Positions 47,283-59,969 of a stretch of 64,000 nt of DNA are shown here, piece after piece. Position 1 is the stretch's first letter. Each line of letters begins with the position of its first letter. Origin of the DNA: Cunninghamia lanceolata (Eukaryota; Streptophyta; Pinopsida; Cupressales; Cupressaceae); contig BSBN01000860.1 of NCBI GenBank assembly GCA_027924645.1, forward strand, positions 6,758,001 to 6,822,000. Direction: 5' to 3'. A program made the translations under genes and the position numbers. The notes beneath the pieces are model-generated. The model ran no database searches, had not been told where the DNA came from, and saw nothing but the letters and a program-made list of their open reading frames with translations.

Positions 47283-48031
47283 ATATTTAGAAATATATAT
47301 ATATATATATGTATGTATATATTTAGAAATATATATATATATATATATTTGAATAGAAAATAGGATTTTCCTATAAATAAGCATGACTAACCAAGGGAAA
47401 GTGGCTGCTGATTCATTAGCTTACTAAATCATTTCTCTTAACAAAACCATGGAATAGACCCTTAACCTGTCATATCAGAACAATCAATGAATGGTAAGTA
47501 GCTGTCAATCAAGTAGAAAAGCCATTAAATCTTATTATTGTAGTGGGAGTTTAAGTGCAATGCCAGCTCGCATCATGAACTCATGCATGTAGACACTAAT
47601 TTTTATGATTTTATAACATACCTTTCTGATACTGAACTACTTCTAGCTCGGAAGAATGAATCATTATTGAAAATTGCTGAAGGATAGATAATCATAGTGC
47701 AATCTTCAACTATTAGACATGATAAGGCACGTGATTATCCCTTTGCCTTTTACAGATATATCAAGCCATCACAGATAGGAGGAGCCCCGTGCTGAATTTG
47801 AGTGTTAAAATGTCTATGACAACAAGAAGGGCTGAGTGTGTGTGTGTGTGTGGGTATTAAATAAGAGCTTGTGTAGGTGATACATTTAGGGCAAGCTAGC
47901 GTAGGTAAAAAGAGCATAAGACCATCAGATTGAAAAATAATGCTCAGCGAAGGGTTAGCAATTGGATGAGGAAAGTCTAGAAAATTCCATATTTTAAATA
48001 CATCAATTGTTTTCAACTCCCGACATTTCCA
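46016..48031. other. Spacer with a possible LINE tail and AT microsatellites
   Basis: 46555-46735 read on the minus strand ends GGCCATGGCCTTTTACCC followed by AAATAATAAT repeats. This resembles the 3' end of plant L1 elements, so it may be a short LINE tail or the displaced tail of the LINE at 49.3-55.5 kb. 47215-47350 holds three ATATAT...GTATGTATATATTTAGAA units. A (GT)n run lies near 47838. No coding domain is recognised. Confidence 0.45.
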
Positions 48032-48638
48032 ATGCCAGTTAGATTCACAGTGATCTTTTCATCGGAAGCCATCATTTGCGGGGGAATGGAGACCCCAGTG
48101 AGATTGGTTAGCACCAAACGCCAGATGGCTTTTTCTTGGTCCTGTGACGTTGCTTTGTCTACAACGCATGCTTCGATGCTCAGATGAGCTTATGGTTGGA
48201 GCCATCAGGATGATAGTTGGGAGGAAATATATGGAGGAGGCTGAGAGGTATCAAGTTGACATAGACGTCACCTCTCGAGTACTGGCTATGTTATTGGAAT
48301 TGGGGGTTGACAAGGTGCAAATAGAGCAGATTATGAGGGGTCTCTTTTATCCTAAACATCTAGGAGATTTGGGGATAACCCTGGAAGTCGTGAGTGAAGG
48401 AATTGGGATGATGCCCAGGCCGAGGGATATGGCTGACTTGAATGATCCAGATGCAGTGGTGAAGCTTTACCGGTTCATTCTTGACCTCAAGGGGTCGGAC
48501 CTAATGGTGGCCAAAGAGATGGTGGAGGTAGCTGTAAATTTTATCAAAAGAGTCTTGGGGTTGGTTGCAGAAGAAGGATTTGAATGGGTGGGAGATTTTA
48601 ACCACCAGCTACTTGAATATGACAGGGAGAAAGTCTGA
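48032..48638 (+). CDS. Unrecognised ORF, probably one frameshift
   Basis: From ATG 48168 (or upstream in the same frame, open from 48102) the frame is uninterrupted to TGA at 48636-48638, giving ~157 residues. It is helical and charged, with blocks such as LELGVDKVQIEQIMRG and GIGMMPRPRDMADL. A second frame starting ATG 48032 (MPVRFTVIFSSEAIICGG) ends at 48184 and could join it by a single frameshift near 48170-48184, giving about 200 residues. The DNA is much less AT-rich than its neighbours. I do not recognise the family. No transposon motif, signal peptide or membrane segment is evident. A host gene exon, a captured fragment or an element accessory gene are all possible. Confidence 0.45.
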
Positions 48639-49293
48639 AAAAGTTTGTTTTTTGTTAAAAATTACTTAATGTATGCTTATAAGAAGCCTCAGAATGGCTT
48701 AATTTTTTAATATAACCGCCAGAAAAGAAGGCAGAAAGGTAGACCCTGCGTGGTCATGAATATACTCTGTGTAGATATTTTAGGAAAGACCCTATAGGGT
48801 CTCATATAATTCTATTCTCCATTGTTATAGCAGTCTGGCTATAGATAGCTATTTTAAAGAACAAGCTCTAGTAAACTTTATTAAGAATATGAATATAAGC
48901 AGATTGATGTGATTAAAGTATGTGTCTGTGAAGGACTGTGAATTTAAATATAAATTAAGCACACATATGACTAGGGTTGAAAAATGTTAAAATAGGGAAA
49001 AGTATATATAAATATATATACATGTTAGTATATATATTTACATATATAATATATGTTTATTAAAAATTATATATATATATATATAAATATATGTGTGTGT
49101 ATATATGTATATTTAAATATGAATATATATGTAAATATTTATAAATAAGAGGGCAAGAATAACAAAGCGAAAGCATCAGAAGATGGAGGGAGATTAGGTT
49201 GAATCAAGCCTGAGCGTAGACTAGACAGACCTAATGTGTCTTCCTTTGCCTGGGGGAACCACCAGTTGGAAGTTATGGGGCTTCCATTCTTGA
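48639..49293. other. AT-rich spacer and LINE 3' flank
   Basis: Alternating TATA/GTAT microsatellite lies at ~49005-49140. 49150-49293 is likely 3' UTR of the minus-strand LINE. No A-tail could be fixed. Confidence 0.45.
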
Positions 49294-52200
49294 TTAAGAG
49301 TTGTATTTAATGGTTAAGCATGTACCATCAACACCTTTGTTAGCTAGGTTATCCGCTTTAACATTGCCCTCTCTAAAGATATGATTAAATATGCATTTTC
49401 TAAAAGAAGCAGTGATGTCAATGGCAATGGAGAGGAGGGAGTCGAGTCTCCAATTAGGCATGCTGCCATGTCTTAGGGCATTAATAATAACCGTGGAATC
49501 TCCTTCCCCTACTAGTTTTTCAATTTTCAAATCTCTGCACATTCTTAGTCCCTCAATCAGAGCAGACAATTCTGCCATGTTATTTGTTGCATTGTTTAGG
49601 GGTTTAGCGATAGCAATAACTTCCTTCATTTCCCAATCATGGATTACACAGCCTATACCTGCAATTCTCAGGTTGCCTCTGGAGGCTCCGTCAAAATTTA
49701 GCTTGAACCATCCTTTTTTAGGGGGTTACCATTTGCATTCTCGTCTTTTGTTGGAGGTTTTGTGGTTACCTGGTCCCACAAAGGGGGGTAATTTTAATCC
49801 TTCCCATCTACCATGCATCTTTTCATCCCAATATGACACTATGGCTTCTTTCCTAGGGTTATTGAGAACCCTGTTGTTGGCAATTTCTATAATAATATTT
49901 CCAATCTTGGTAATGAGTTATTCATAAGTCATCTTTTTCTCTTTGAATATTCTTCTATTTCTTTCTTTCCATAACTCCCAAATCATGAACGAGGGGGTTA
50001 TTGTCCATAGTATATGAGAGATGCTTTGTTTATGAATGTCTAACCAACATAGAAATAGGTCTAATATATTATTAGGAAGGGGTGTTACCCAGCCTAGTTT
50101 ACTGCATAACCAGTTCCAACATTTGAAAGAGAATTGACAATTGAGTAGAATGTGGTCTGTTGTTTCCTGCTCCTCTTCACATAGGGGGCATCTGCTAGGT
50201 CCCTCAAATCCCATTTTAGTAAACCTTTCTGTTGTTAGTATTTTCTTCTGTAAGGCTAACCATGAGAACATTCCAACTTTTAGGAGACAATTCTTATCCC
50301 AACACAGTCTAAGTGGTATTACCATTTTTGGTCTGAGCTGTTGTTTGATTAAAATTTTATATCCCTCTCTTGTGTTGTAGTCTCCTGATTTGGTACCATC
50401 CCATACCAATCTGTTAGTGCCTTTTTGAAGGATACACTCCTCTCATTGAGGATATTGAGTAATTTCTTTTTATCATTATCTAGGATATTCATATTCTCCA
50501 GTGATTTCCATTTCCATCCTTGGTTTGCATCATTGTTGGGGAATTCAATGTAATCTCACATATTCCCCCCATTGGGATTCAAGGGTTCTTTTTGCGTCCT
50601 CCAAATTGACAAGGTTGCTAATCGACTCATACCCCCCAGGAGTCATCCCAGAAAAGTGCTTGAATGCCATCACCTAGACTCCAAGTCAATTTATCCATGA
50701 TGAGCTTCCTGCAATCCAACATAAAGTTCCAAAGTCGGGACCCTTTAGGGGGGTTGGCCATCCTAAAGAGAGAGGCAAAATCATTTCCTTTTAGATATTT
50801 GTTCCTGAGGATTTTTACCCATTTCAGGTTTGGCTGTTTATACATTCTCCATATTAGTTTAGCTCCTAATGCTTTGCTTTGTTCCTTGATGTTTTTCAAA
50901 CCCAAGCCCCCCTCCTCCTTAGGTCTGCATATTTTATCCCAAGCTACTAATGCCATTCTTTTCTTATCCTTTGTTCCTTGCCAGAGGAATGTTCTTAGGA
51001 TTTTGTTAATTTCTTCTCGTTTCTCTATTAGAAGGTTCGTGCATGATAGTTGATAAATTGGTATGGCTGAGAGGACAAATTTTAACATTGTGACTTTTCC
51101 AGCTGAAGATAACCATTTGCCATTCCAAGACTCAACTTTCTTCCTGATCTTAGAAGTAATATGATCCCATAAATCTTTTGTCTAATGGTAGACCTAAATA
51201 CTTGCAAGGCAGTTCTCCTCTTCTGAAGGTCAGATTTCTGCATATTTCTCTCTGTTTTGGGGTCTGTGTTGAAGAAGACAATTTCTGATTTATCAGTATT
51301 GACCTCCTGGCCTGAGGCCTTGGTATAGGAGTTTAGGATTTCTTTGAAAGACTTGGTTTCTTGACTACTACCTCTACCATAGAGCATGGTGTCGTCCACA
51401 AACTGTTGGTGGGTTATGGGGTTTAGACCAGAAGTAATTTTAATTCCTTGGATCTTACCTTTTTCCTTGTAATTAGTGATCATCCTACCTAAAGCTTCTG
51501 CCATTATAATAAAGAGGAAGGGAGACATTGGATCTCCTTGTCTCAGTCCTCTCGACATACTAAAAAAACCTTCCGGGGTCCCATTGATTAAGATAGAGAT
51601 CTTGGGACTAGATATGCACTCATAAATGAGATTTATCCATTGCTTCGCAAATCCAAAAGCCTCCAGGGTTTTGCAAAGAAAATGCCAATCAACCTTATGA
51701 TAAGCTTTACTGATATCTAGTTTGATTAACATACTAGGATTTTTGTTGTGTTGAATGGAGTGGATGGTTTCTTGGGCTATAATTACTCCATCATATATAG
51801 ATCTACCCAGAACAAATCTAGTTTGTTCGTCACTAATAATGTCTGGTAGTACCTTCTAAATTCTATTAGCTATAGTCTTTGTGAGTATTTATATATAGTG
51901 TTGCATAGAGAGATAGGCCGCAGGTCCCCAAAACTCTCTGGCTTTTCCTTTTTAGGAATAAGTGTGAGGAATGTATTATTTACTTCTTTTAGGAGGTTGC
52001 TAGAATTTCTCACCCCTTCAAGTGCATCCACTACTTTGTTTCCTATGAAATGCCAGCATTTCTGAAAAAAGAGGCCTGAGAAGCCATCTGGACCTGGGGC
52101 TTTATCTGGTTGCATTTGGGAGACTACCTGTTCGATCTCAGTTTTGGAAAACTTTGCATTAAGGGCTTTGTTTTGATCCTCAATTATGATCCTTGGGATG

Positions 52201-53480
52201 TTTTGTAGTATGGCTTGTTGATGGACCCTATTTGATCCTTCCCGGTTGTTAAGAATGTTTTCAAAATATCTAACTGTTTCCACTGCAATTTGTTGTGGAT
52301 CTTTGATCCAAGCATTGTTATCACCCTTAATTTTAGTAATTCTATTCACATTCCTACGAACTTTAGTGCTATTATGAAAAAATTTTGTGTTCTTGTCTCC
52401 AGCTTCAAGCCATGTTTCCCTAGACTTCTGATGCCAGAAGATTTCTTCTTTGGATAGTATATCTTCATACTCAAATTTCAGTTGTTTTTCTCTTAGGTAT
52501 AAATTTCCATCCATGCCATTAGCGATAACATTTCTGTTGAGGTTTTCCAGATCTTCTTCTAGCTTAAATTTAATCTCAAAAATGTTACCAAAGTTATTCT
52601 TATTCCAGTTAAGAAGTTTTCTTTTAATAGTTTTCATTTTGGAGATTAAATAGAAAAGCTTGGATCCAGACACTATAGTTTCCTTCCACCATTGCTCAAT
52701 TAAAACTAAAAGGTTATTGTCTTTTAGCCACATATGCTCAAATTTAAAGGGGCATCGTTTGGGTTGGCTATCTTCTGAGGTACACAGCTGGACAAGATAA
52801 TGATCAGAGCCCGAGTATGGTAGGATCTCTACCGTAAGATTATAAGGAAGTTGAGCCCAGTTGCCTCTAAATAGAAATCTGTCGAGTTTTTCTGCTATGT
52901 TGCTAAAGCCCATTCTCCTGTTATTCCATGTAAAACCCTCATGTGCAGTCTTAATTTCCATAAGATTATTTCTATGAACCCAATCCTTGAAGTCATATGC
53001 AGCTATGGACAACCTTGCTAAACCTCCCGCCTTTTATTTGGGATCTAGGATGGCATTGAGATCTCCACCCAAAATGCAAATCTGATCTTGTAATGTCTCC
53101 ATGAACTATTCTATCTCTTTCCAAACTACTCTCTTCTCCTGGTTCTAGGTAGGACCATATATGTTAAAAAGTATGAAGTGAAGATTACTCCTGATGCTTT
53201 TGACATAACCACTCATCCAATTCTTTTTTTCGCTTATTACTAAAAATGAAACAGCCCTAGGATCCCAGATTACCCCTAGGCCTCCTGAGGCTCCTTTAGC
53301 TGGAGCTCCAACTAGCTCCCAAATGCCTAATTTCTTCTTTAGTATATCAATTTATTCAATATTAAGTTTAGTTTCTTGGATCATTAGTATATCAGGTTTA
53401 GTGTTTGTGATACAACATTTTAAGATCCGTTGTTTGTTAAGGGCATTGATTCCCCCAACATTCCAAGTATTGATTCTCAT
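49294..53480 (-). pseudogene. LINE ORF2: endonuclease, reverse transcriptase, zf-RVT, RNase H
   Basis: It starts ATG at 53480-53478 with the AP-endonuclease opening MRINTWNVGGINALNKQR, then ASGGLGVIWD, LGGDLNAILD, TWNNRRMG and SGSDHYLV. RT: PDKAPGPDGFSGLFFQKCW, LIKLDISKAYHKVDW, MSRGLRQGDPMSPFLF and QQFVDDTMLYG, so the DD pair is kept (FVDD, 51402-51391). zf-RVT: CPLCEEEQETTDHILLNC (~50185). RNase H at the end keeps the four acidic residues in NFDGAS, MAEL, EGDS and VKADNLAN. In-frame stops lie in the endonuclease. Frameshifts occur near 51870, 51240 and 50450. The enzyme nicks target DNA and reverse-transcribes its own RNA. Confidence 0.94.
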
Positions 53481-55417
53481 GGTGCCGGGGGAAGGCACTT
53501 CCCCTTCCTAGCATTAAACATTTTAGTGATCTTAGTTTGATCAATTGCCTCACCATCTTTCTCTCTCAGTTCAAATAGTGATTTCCTTCCTCTTTTTTTA
53601 TTGTTTTTGGCGCAGTTTGGGGTTTCCTTGCTGAAATCAGTTAAAGCGATTCCCAGTCTTTGCTCTGCTGCCTCTAGCTCTTTGCTTACTGTTTCCATTA
53701 ATTCTTCTGCATTAATAACCTACTTTTTCCCCTGATCCTCAAGCTCCAGTATCTTAGTGATGAGCTTTTCCTTTTCTTTGTTGGATTCCTCTACTACCAC
53801 TTCCTTAATCGCCTTCCCCAAGATCTCATCACAGATTTCTTCTATATCTATGTGGTTAATCATATCTGTGGTTTTCTTGTGGTCCTTGGGGTCTATAAGA
53901 TTTTTCTCTAGTTCATATGTGTTTGGGACCCAGTTAGGGGTCTCCGATGCCTCTGGTTCTGCACTTTCTTCCCCTGTTGTGGGGTTGATGTGACTGAGAT
54001 CCCCTTTTGGCAATTCTCCTTCCTCAAGTACCATCCTTCCCATATCTTCATGGTTCTGCTCAGAGGATTTGTTTACTACGGAGAGATTTATACCTTGTTC
54101 AGCTTGTGCCGGGTTCTTATTTAAGGTAAGGTCATTGCTATGGTTTTTAGTGTTCCCTCCATTGCCTGAGGTGTATTCTAGGCAAATCTTGGGCAGAGAT
54201 GGAGCCCTACTTGGGGGCTGACTAAGTCCAGCTAAATCCCTGCTGTAATCAAGGTGCTTCTGTGATGGTGGAGGGTCGTTCTTCAGAGATTCAACAATAA
54301 ATCATCCTTTATTGTCTTTGTATTTGATATTGACGCCCATAGATTGGGGTTTTGTATTTTTCTTAGTAGGTTTTATTGAGGTTTTGTTGATAATGTTGTT
54401 ATGGAAAGGGCCTTTGTAAAATACAGGCTTGATGCAGTAATTGGCAAAATTAGTTTTGATATCAAAAGATTTTAAGTTTTGTATACTTATGTCTATTTTT
54501 ACTAATAGGGTAACATCAGATTGAGATAGGAATCCTTCTTAGATCCCTACAAATTCACCCAAATGGTTACCTATCTCCCTCAAAATTTCAATGTGAATAA
54601 GCTCTACTGGGAGGTTAGGTAATTTAATACACCTAATAATTTTGAGTTTAAGTTTACTAGGGTCAAAGTTCGGGAGCCATTCTAGACATTCAAAATTGTG
54701 CCCTTTATAGTGTAGGTTTTTACTAATCAAGATTTCCTTTTTTAAGTCCAAATTTTTAAAATCAATGAATATAAATCCTTCATATATGATAGTAATACTT
54801 ACCTGGTCCCTGTAGAGAGCTCGGATCCATTCAGCAATTTCACTCGCAGGTGACCCAAATCCACACCAGCGAACAAAGAGACCATGAGTTCTGCAATAGT
54901 TCCCTAATCTATCTGTGTAAATATTGCTAATGTTTATCACCACTTTCTCCTCCTTGGCCACAGAGTTTGGAAATTGCATTGGGTTCTTTTGTAGGGCTAT
55001 CGAAGGAGGCCTAGGGTTCCCTTGGTCGTGAGATGCTTCCTAGTCATTGCCCTTCCCATGGCTATTAGAGACCGTATTTTTGAGTCTAGGGTTTTTAGGA
55101 AGTGGTTACTGGTGGGAAGCCATACAGTCCGCTCTCCTGTTTGTGTTAGGGTTCATCTTCAGGTGATAGTTTCTGGGGGCTGGTTTTAAGAAACCCTCTA
55201 CATTCCTTCGCAATGGATGAGATGGGTAAGAGGCAAAAGGTTGTCGAGCACCAGAGATCCTTTCCTGGCCTAAGGCGATACAGTTTGCTCCATACGTGAA
55301 TGCATGAGTTTTGGACGTGATTGGGACATCCCAAACTACTAAAGCCCTAGCCTCGTTAAGTTTCTCATTGGATGCCACCATCGCCCTCTCCATCTTTTGA
55401 GACTTCCTACTTTTCAC
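53477..55417 (-). pseudogene. LINE ORF1 with DUF4283-like domain
   Basis: One frame covers ~646 codons from ATG 55417 to a TGA at 53479-53477, broken only by stops (for example near 55106 and 54540) and by no frameshift that I can see. The N-terminus is basic. Residues ~147-290 (54979-54540) carry IYTDRLGNYCRTHGLFVRWC and HNFECLEWLPNFDP, typical of DUF4283 in plant LINE ORF1 proteins, which bind RNA. The CCHC zinc knuckle often following DUF4283 was not found. The rest is charged and low-complexity (ILELEDQGKK). Its stop overlaps the ORF2 start in ATGA. Confidence 0.85.
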
Positions 55418-55654
55418 TGTTTGCCAACCTAATTCCTCATGGTGCTATGGAGGGGGAGCCCAGCCCCCATGGAAAATCCTCACATCCCTTCGCAGAGCGT
55501 CGCGAGAGTTCAAAACCTTAGCTATGAAATCAGGCTTATTACAATTGTTACTTTGCCTTGGAGAGCCTACTTTTTTTCACTGTCTTCGAGACATAATTCT
55601 TTTTGATGTAATAAATTATTCATATTTTATTTTATTATTAAATATTAATATTAA

Positions 55655-55732
55655 AGAGATATTAATTTGAAGTTATTTTATTTACTTTTAATTATTTTAT
55701 TTTACTTCAAATTGATATCTCTGCACATTTTT
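55655..55732. repeat. 78-bp segment with 19-bp inverted repeats
   Basis: AGAGATATTAATTTGAAGT (55655-55673) pairs with ACTTCAAATTGATATCTCT (55714-55732), with one mismatch. The left arm and following TATTTTATTTACTT also occur at 40187-40217 beside the second Helitron-like element. Confidence 0.85.
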
Positions 55733-57738
55733 TCTTCACTCAACCCTATACCCATCAATTTCTCAACTATAATTAACACACTCATGCCTTTACACTCCAC
55801 CCCATACTACCATTGTAGAATGCCTCTCAGCATTAATAAAGATATATTTTATATATATTAATAAAAAAATATCATAAATGCCTAAACGTTGCTTATAGGC
55901 AACAATCAATAATAATGTGAAAGGCTGCGAATAAGGAAGGCAACACTCATGGAAAAGGCATCGCTTAAGACAAATTATAGGGAGCACTCACTAGTTTTAT
56001 AAAGACAATCTACAAATCATATATAAAGGGGCAGTGAGTAATATTTCAAACAACTATGATTATATTATTTAAAAGGAGCAATCAAGTATTTAGCAGCGAC
56101 TAGATTTTACAAGGCTGCAATGATCCATGTATGAAAGGGCTGCAACTAGGAGTCATGATTGCTTGAAAGGTCATACCCCTTCAAAGAGATGCCTCTACTC
56201 ATAAGAAGCATAAAGATATAAAACTAGATTGGTGTGGGAGATGTAAGGCATGGATGGATACTTCTGAGTTTAATATATATATTTCAGACATTGAGATCTG
56301 TATGTATAATCCAGGATAAAGCAAGAGAGAATAAGAGATAAGAAAGGGAAAAATATTTTATTATAATCTAATCTAAATTTTATATTGCAGTAGATTAGAC
56401 TGGACTCAACATTAAAAGAAAGGAATACAATCCTTAGATTTCTAAAGGATATAAAGGCAAGAGTTATCTACTTGGTATGATGTATCTAACCCTACCTATC
56501 TATGTCTATTATGATGACCATACATATGAATTCCAATTGGTTTAAATCTTAAAGATCATATATAATGTATATTCACAACACATCAAAGTAGAGGTATGTT
56601 CAAGCTTAATACTTAGTTATTTCTATTGCCTCTAAACTTAGGAGAGGCGAGGTGTTGTTAGGGAGAGGTGGAGTAAATCCATCCCAGTGAGATGAGCCCC
56701 AAGGGTGAAGGATAGATGTTCCAGAATCTGGGCCCAATAATGGAGGTGGTGTCATCATGCCCTAGACAAGTAAATCCCCATCCAAGGTTGAGGATTAGAA
56801 AGGAAGTAAGGATTGAGACTTGAACATAGCCAATACCGAATGTGCTATGAATAAACATGATCATTTGGTTCAATTAACTAATCTAAGGTAGGATAATATT
56901 AGAGTAATAAGTAATGATTAATGGAAATGGATTACCTACTAATGTGGGCATTACAAAGGTGGTGATAATGCCACCATTGTGAGAATAGAGGTTTGTCCTA
57001 AAAGTATATGACAAGGTAAATAACATGAAAACCCCTCTTAATCTTGTTGTACCCAATCCGAAACAGGATTGTGTAAACAAGAATCCTTGTCATTGTCGAC
57101 CGTCATGTGGTACCATTCATTTGTGTCATGTTGCTTGTCAAAAATTGTAAGGTATCACTTTGGTCAAGTCAAATGTCTCATTCTCTCTCTATCGCTGGTC
57201 TGTCATCATCGTCATCATAAATTATGTCATAAATGAAGTCATAAGTCATCGTCAAAATTTATTTTGTCAAAACCCAAGTTGTCATATTTGTTTTGTCCAT
57301 AAATTTTGATTTTTAACATATTAATTTATAATTGATAATTCATTATCAGATATTTATTAATAAGTTTAAATTAAAATTTTTGTTAAGTGTTTTTATTATC
57401 AAAAAATTTAAAATTATAAAAGATTGTTATTTTTCTAATAGTTATTATTAATTTATTAATAATAATTATTATTGAAATAATAAGTAAAAATTAAAAGATT
57501 CTAGATAAGTTTGCAATGTTTTACGACTGTTATGTCATAAAATGTCCCCCTAGGACTTTCACCTCCTAAGTTTAGCTCCTAGGTCCCTTAGATTTAATCA
57601 TGCATGTTTAAAATGAATCCCAGAGCAAAATCCCCTGAAACCCATGTCAAATGGGGCCTAGGGGTGCATCTTAAGCTTAATCAAGTCCCAAAATAGGCCC
57701 CTAGACTTGGACGCCCATGCTCTAGTCCAGACCTATTT
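55733..57738. other. Unassigned region
   Basis: No coding domain is recognised. The 55900-56300 part, with repeated AAAGGCTGC/AAGGGCTGC phrases, could be an LTR fragment, but no boundary or partner is visible. 57300-57500 is very AT-rich. Confidence 0.35.
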
Positions 57739-58770
57739 TGTCGGGACCCAAATTTTGGATGTCGGCTTGTGACCGTTAAAAAGGTTTCCCTTATCAGTGT
57801 CTCAAGTTTGAATTATGAAAGTTTAGCAGGAATGCATATTTAAGTCTATTAATGACTTCATTTTACACCTAGATGGATAAGACAAACTTGTGATCTTGGG
57901 CTAAGGATATTCAAGGCTTTCATTGTGTTGCGAAATAGTATTGTGTTGTGTTTGTTGCATATTTTGCTTCATCAATCCATCTCCTCATGATTTGAAGGTT
58001 CTTCATCTCCGTGAGGGTTTACACCTACAAAGGCGATATCTACTTTGTGTTTCAATCAATCTATCTTATCATTTGATTTTGCCTCTGTCCTGCAAAGATA
58101 TGCACTCTATCTAACAATGATGTTGGAAGGCTTGAATGCCATTCCAAGGCTTAACTAAGGCAAACTCCTAAACACCACAATCCCCAACCTCTCTCTTGTG
58201 ATTGCAGGTTACAGGTGCAAGATGATGTGGAGAGGAGTTGTAGGAGATCAGAGTAGAGGATAAAGATTCAAGTTCTGAAAAAAATAATGAAGAATATTCC
58301 TTTTTGGACTAGGACACCCGCCCTAGTGTCCTCCAAATTATCGTCAGAAACTTTGAAATAGGTTGCAGTCTTCATCACCTTATAGTTCCAGATCTACAGA
58401 GAAATTGGCCTATTAAACTTGGGTGCCCGCACCAGTGTCCCCGAAGTTTCTACTTTCTAGAATCCAAATCGTGGTATGTTTCTAATCTGTATTTAGTGCC
58501 TCTCTATACAAGCATTTGTCAGGTTTCATCTGCTTGTTTACGATTTTACATAATTAGGGTTTTAGGCCTAATTAGATTAGGGTTTTGACAAAATATCAAT
58601 CTATTCTATCTTTCCCATCATCTCATAGTGACATTAGACTTGTAGATGAGTCCTCTATTATAAGTAGTGACTTAGCTTAGTCCATGTCTTTGAATGAATG
58701 TGTGAAACAAGGGCTTGATTGAATTTAACTAACATACATATTTCTTTCAACCCCATTTTCATACATCACA
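57739..58770 (+). repeat. Probable 5' LTR of a gypsy-like element
   Basis: The right edge is supported by a primer-binding site right after CATCACA (58764-58770). The left edge is inferred from TGTCGGGACCC at 57739 and could be elsewhere. No second LTR lies in the window. Confidence 0.5.
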
Positions 58771-58772
58771 TT

Positions 58773-58787
58773 TTGGTGAACCTATGT
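58773..58787 (+). other. Primer-binding site, same type as at 33.2 kb
   Basis: TTGGTGAACCTATG follows the LTR end. The TTGGTGAACCTA core is shared with the minus-strand element at 26778-34305. The tRNA is not identified. Confidence 0.55.
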
Positions 58788-59969
58788 TTTGTTGAACTTT
58801 GCATCTTTTTGAGTGTTGTAAATCAGATTTGTATTCATACATATCATATTAATCATCCTACATTCAAAAATCTTGTATAAATTTGAAAAATTTAAAAAAA
58901 TAAAGCATACCAGGCTTGCATTAAGGCATAGTTTGCACTATTTTCATTGCATTTCATTTAAATCATTTAAATTTCTAATATTTACATCATATCTGAGATA
59001 AATTGTAGCAATACATCATTTCATGATTATTTACCTTGCATTTACATACTTTATTTGCTAGGGTTTTGCTTGAAATTTGGCATTTTTCCTTTAACCTCTA
59101 AGTAATTCCAAAAGCTAGGGTTTGTAACTAAAATCTTGTTTCAGATTTTACTACTCATTTAAAACACTCTTTCAAATCTAATTTGGACTACAGTGTTTCA
59201 TTATTGTATGTTTTTGCATCTACATTTCAAATTTTGCATTTATACATTGTGTATTTCAACAAAAAAGAGGCATATTCATTCATCTTTCCTTAAAAATTGA
59301 CTTGCATTAAGCATTGTAAGATTTTGGCATCATTTTCAAATCTGATTTGAGTTATTTTTCACATTAAATTTGATTATATTTCATTCATTCATCATTTTGC
59401 ATACTTTCATGGCTTAATTTCACTATTAGGGTTTCAAAAGTCCTTGTATTTTTACTACATTTTGGTTAATCTTTCATCTAGCATTGAAAGATTGGTGTGT
59501 TGTGACAAATTTTTCTTCATTATTGAAGTGATTAAGGGATATTAGGTTGCTGCACCTTGTCATCCTTTTAGTTTCATTACATCGTTTGTGCATTTACATT
59601 GAAAAAAGTGAAAAAAAGTGAGTATTTTAGGTGCATAAACAAGCATAGATTGGTGTTGTTTCATTGCATCCATCTCAAATATCTTGCATTCATATTCAAG
59701 CATATATGCATTGGTCATTTAATTTTTTTTGCATAATTTCATATCATTGTGTGAAAATTGGCATACTCTTAATTACACAGTGTGTATTTCAACACTTAGT
59801 GTTTTTACACCTTTTCACATCTTTTTGATCAAAACCTTTAAAATCATCAACTTTGCCTTGTTGTGTAGCACTCTTTCCTCCTATCCATTGTGTTTGTTGT
59901 GGACTTTGTGTGTCTTTTAGTACCTGTTTCCTTGAAACAAGTGCTTTGGTGCGAAATAGTCTCTCATCT

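Larger units (their letters stand above)
49294..55500 (-). mobile_element. Near-full-length plant L1-type LINE
   Basis: On the minus strand it has ORF1 (DUF4283-like) and ORF2 (endonuclease, RT, zf-RVT, RNase H) in the standard order over ~6.2 kb. A C-terminal RNase H is a plant L1 feature. No flanking duplication or poly(A) could be fixed, so both ends are approximate. Lesions are mostly in-frame stops with a few frameshifts, less decayed than the LINE at 4-14 kb. Confidence 0.92.

Noticed and set aside
53757..53993. Plus-strand hydrophobic open frame
   Set aside because: It is antisense to the charged region of LINE ORF1.
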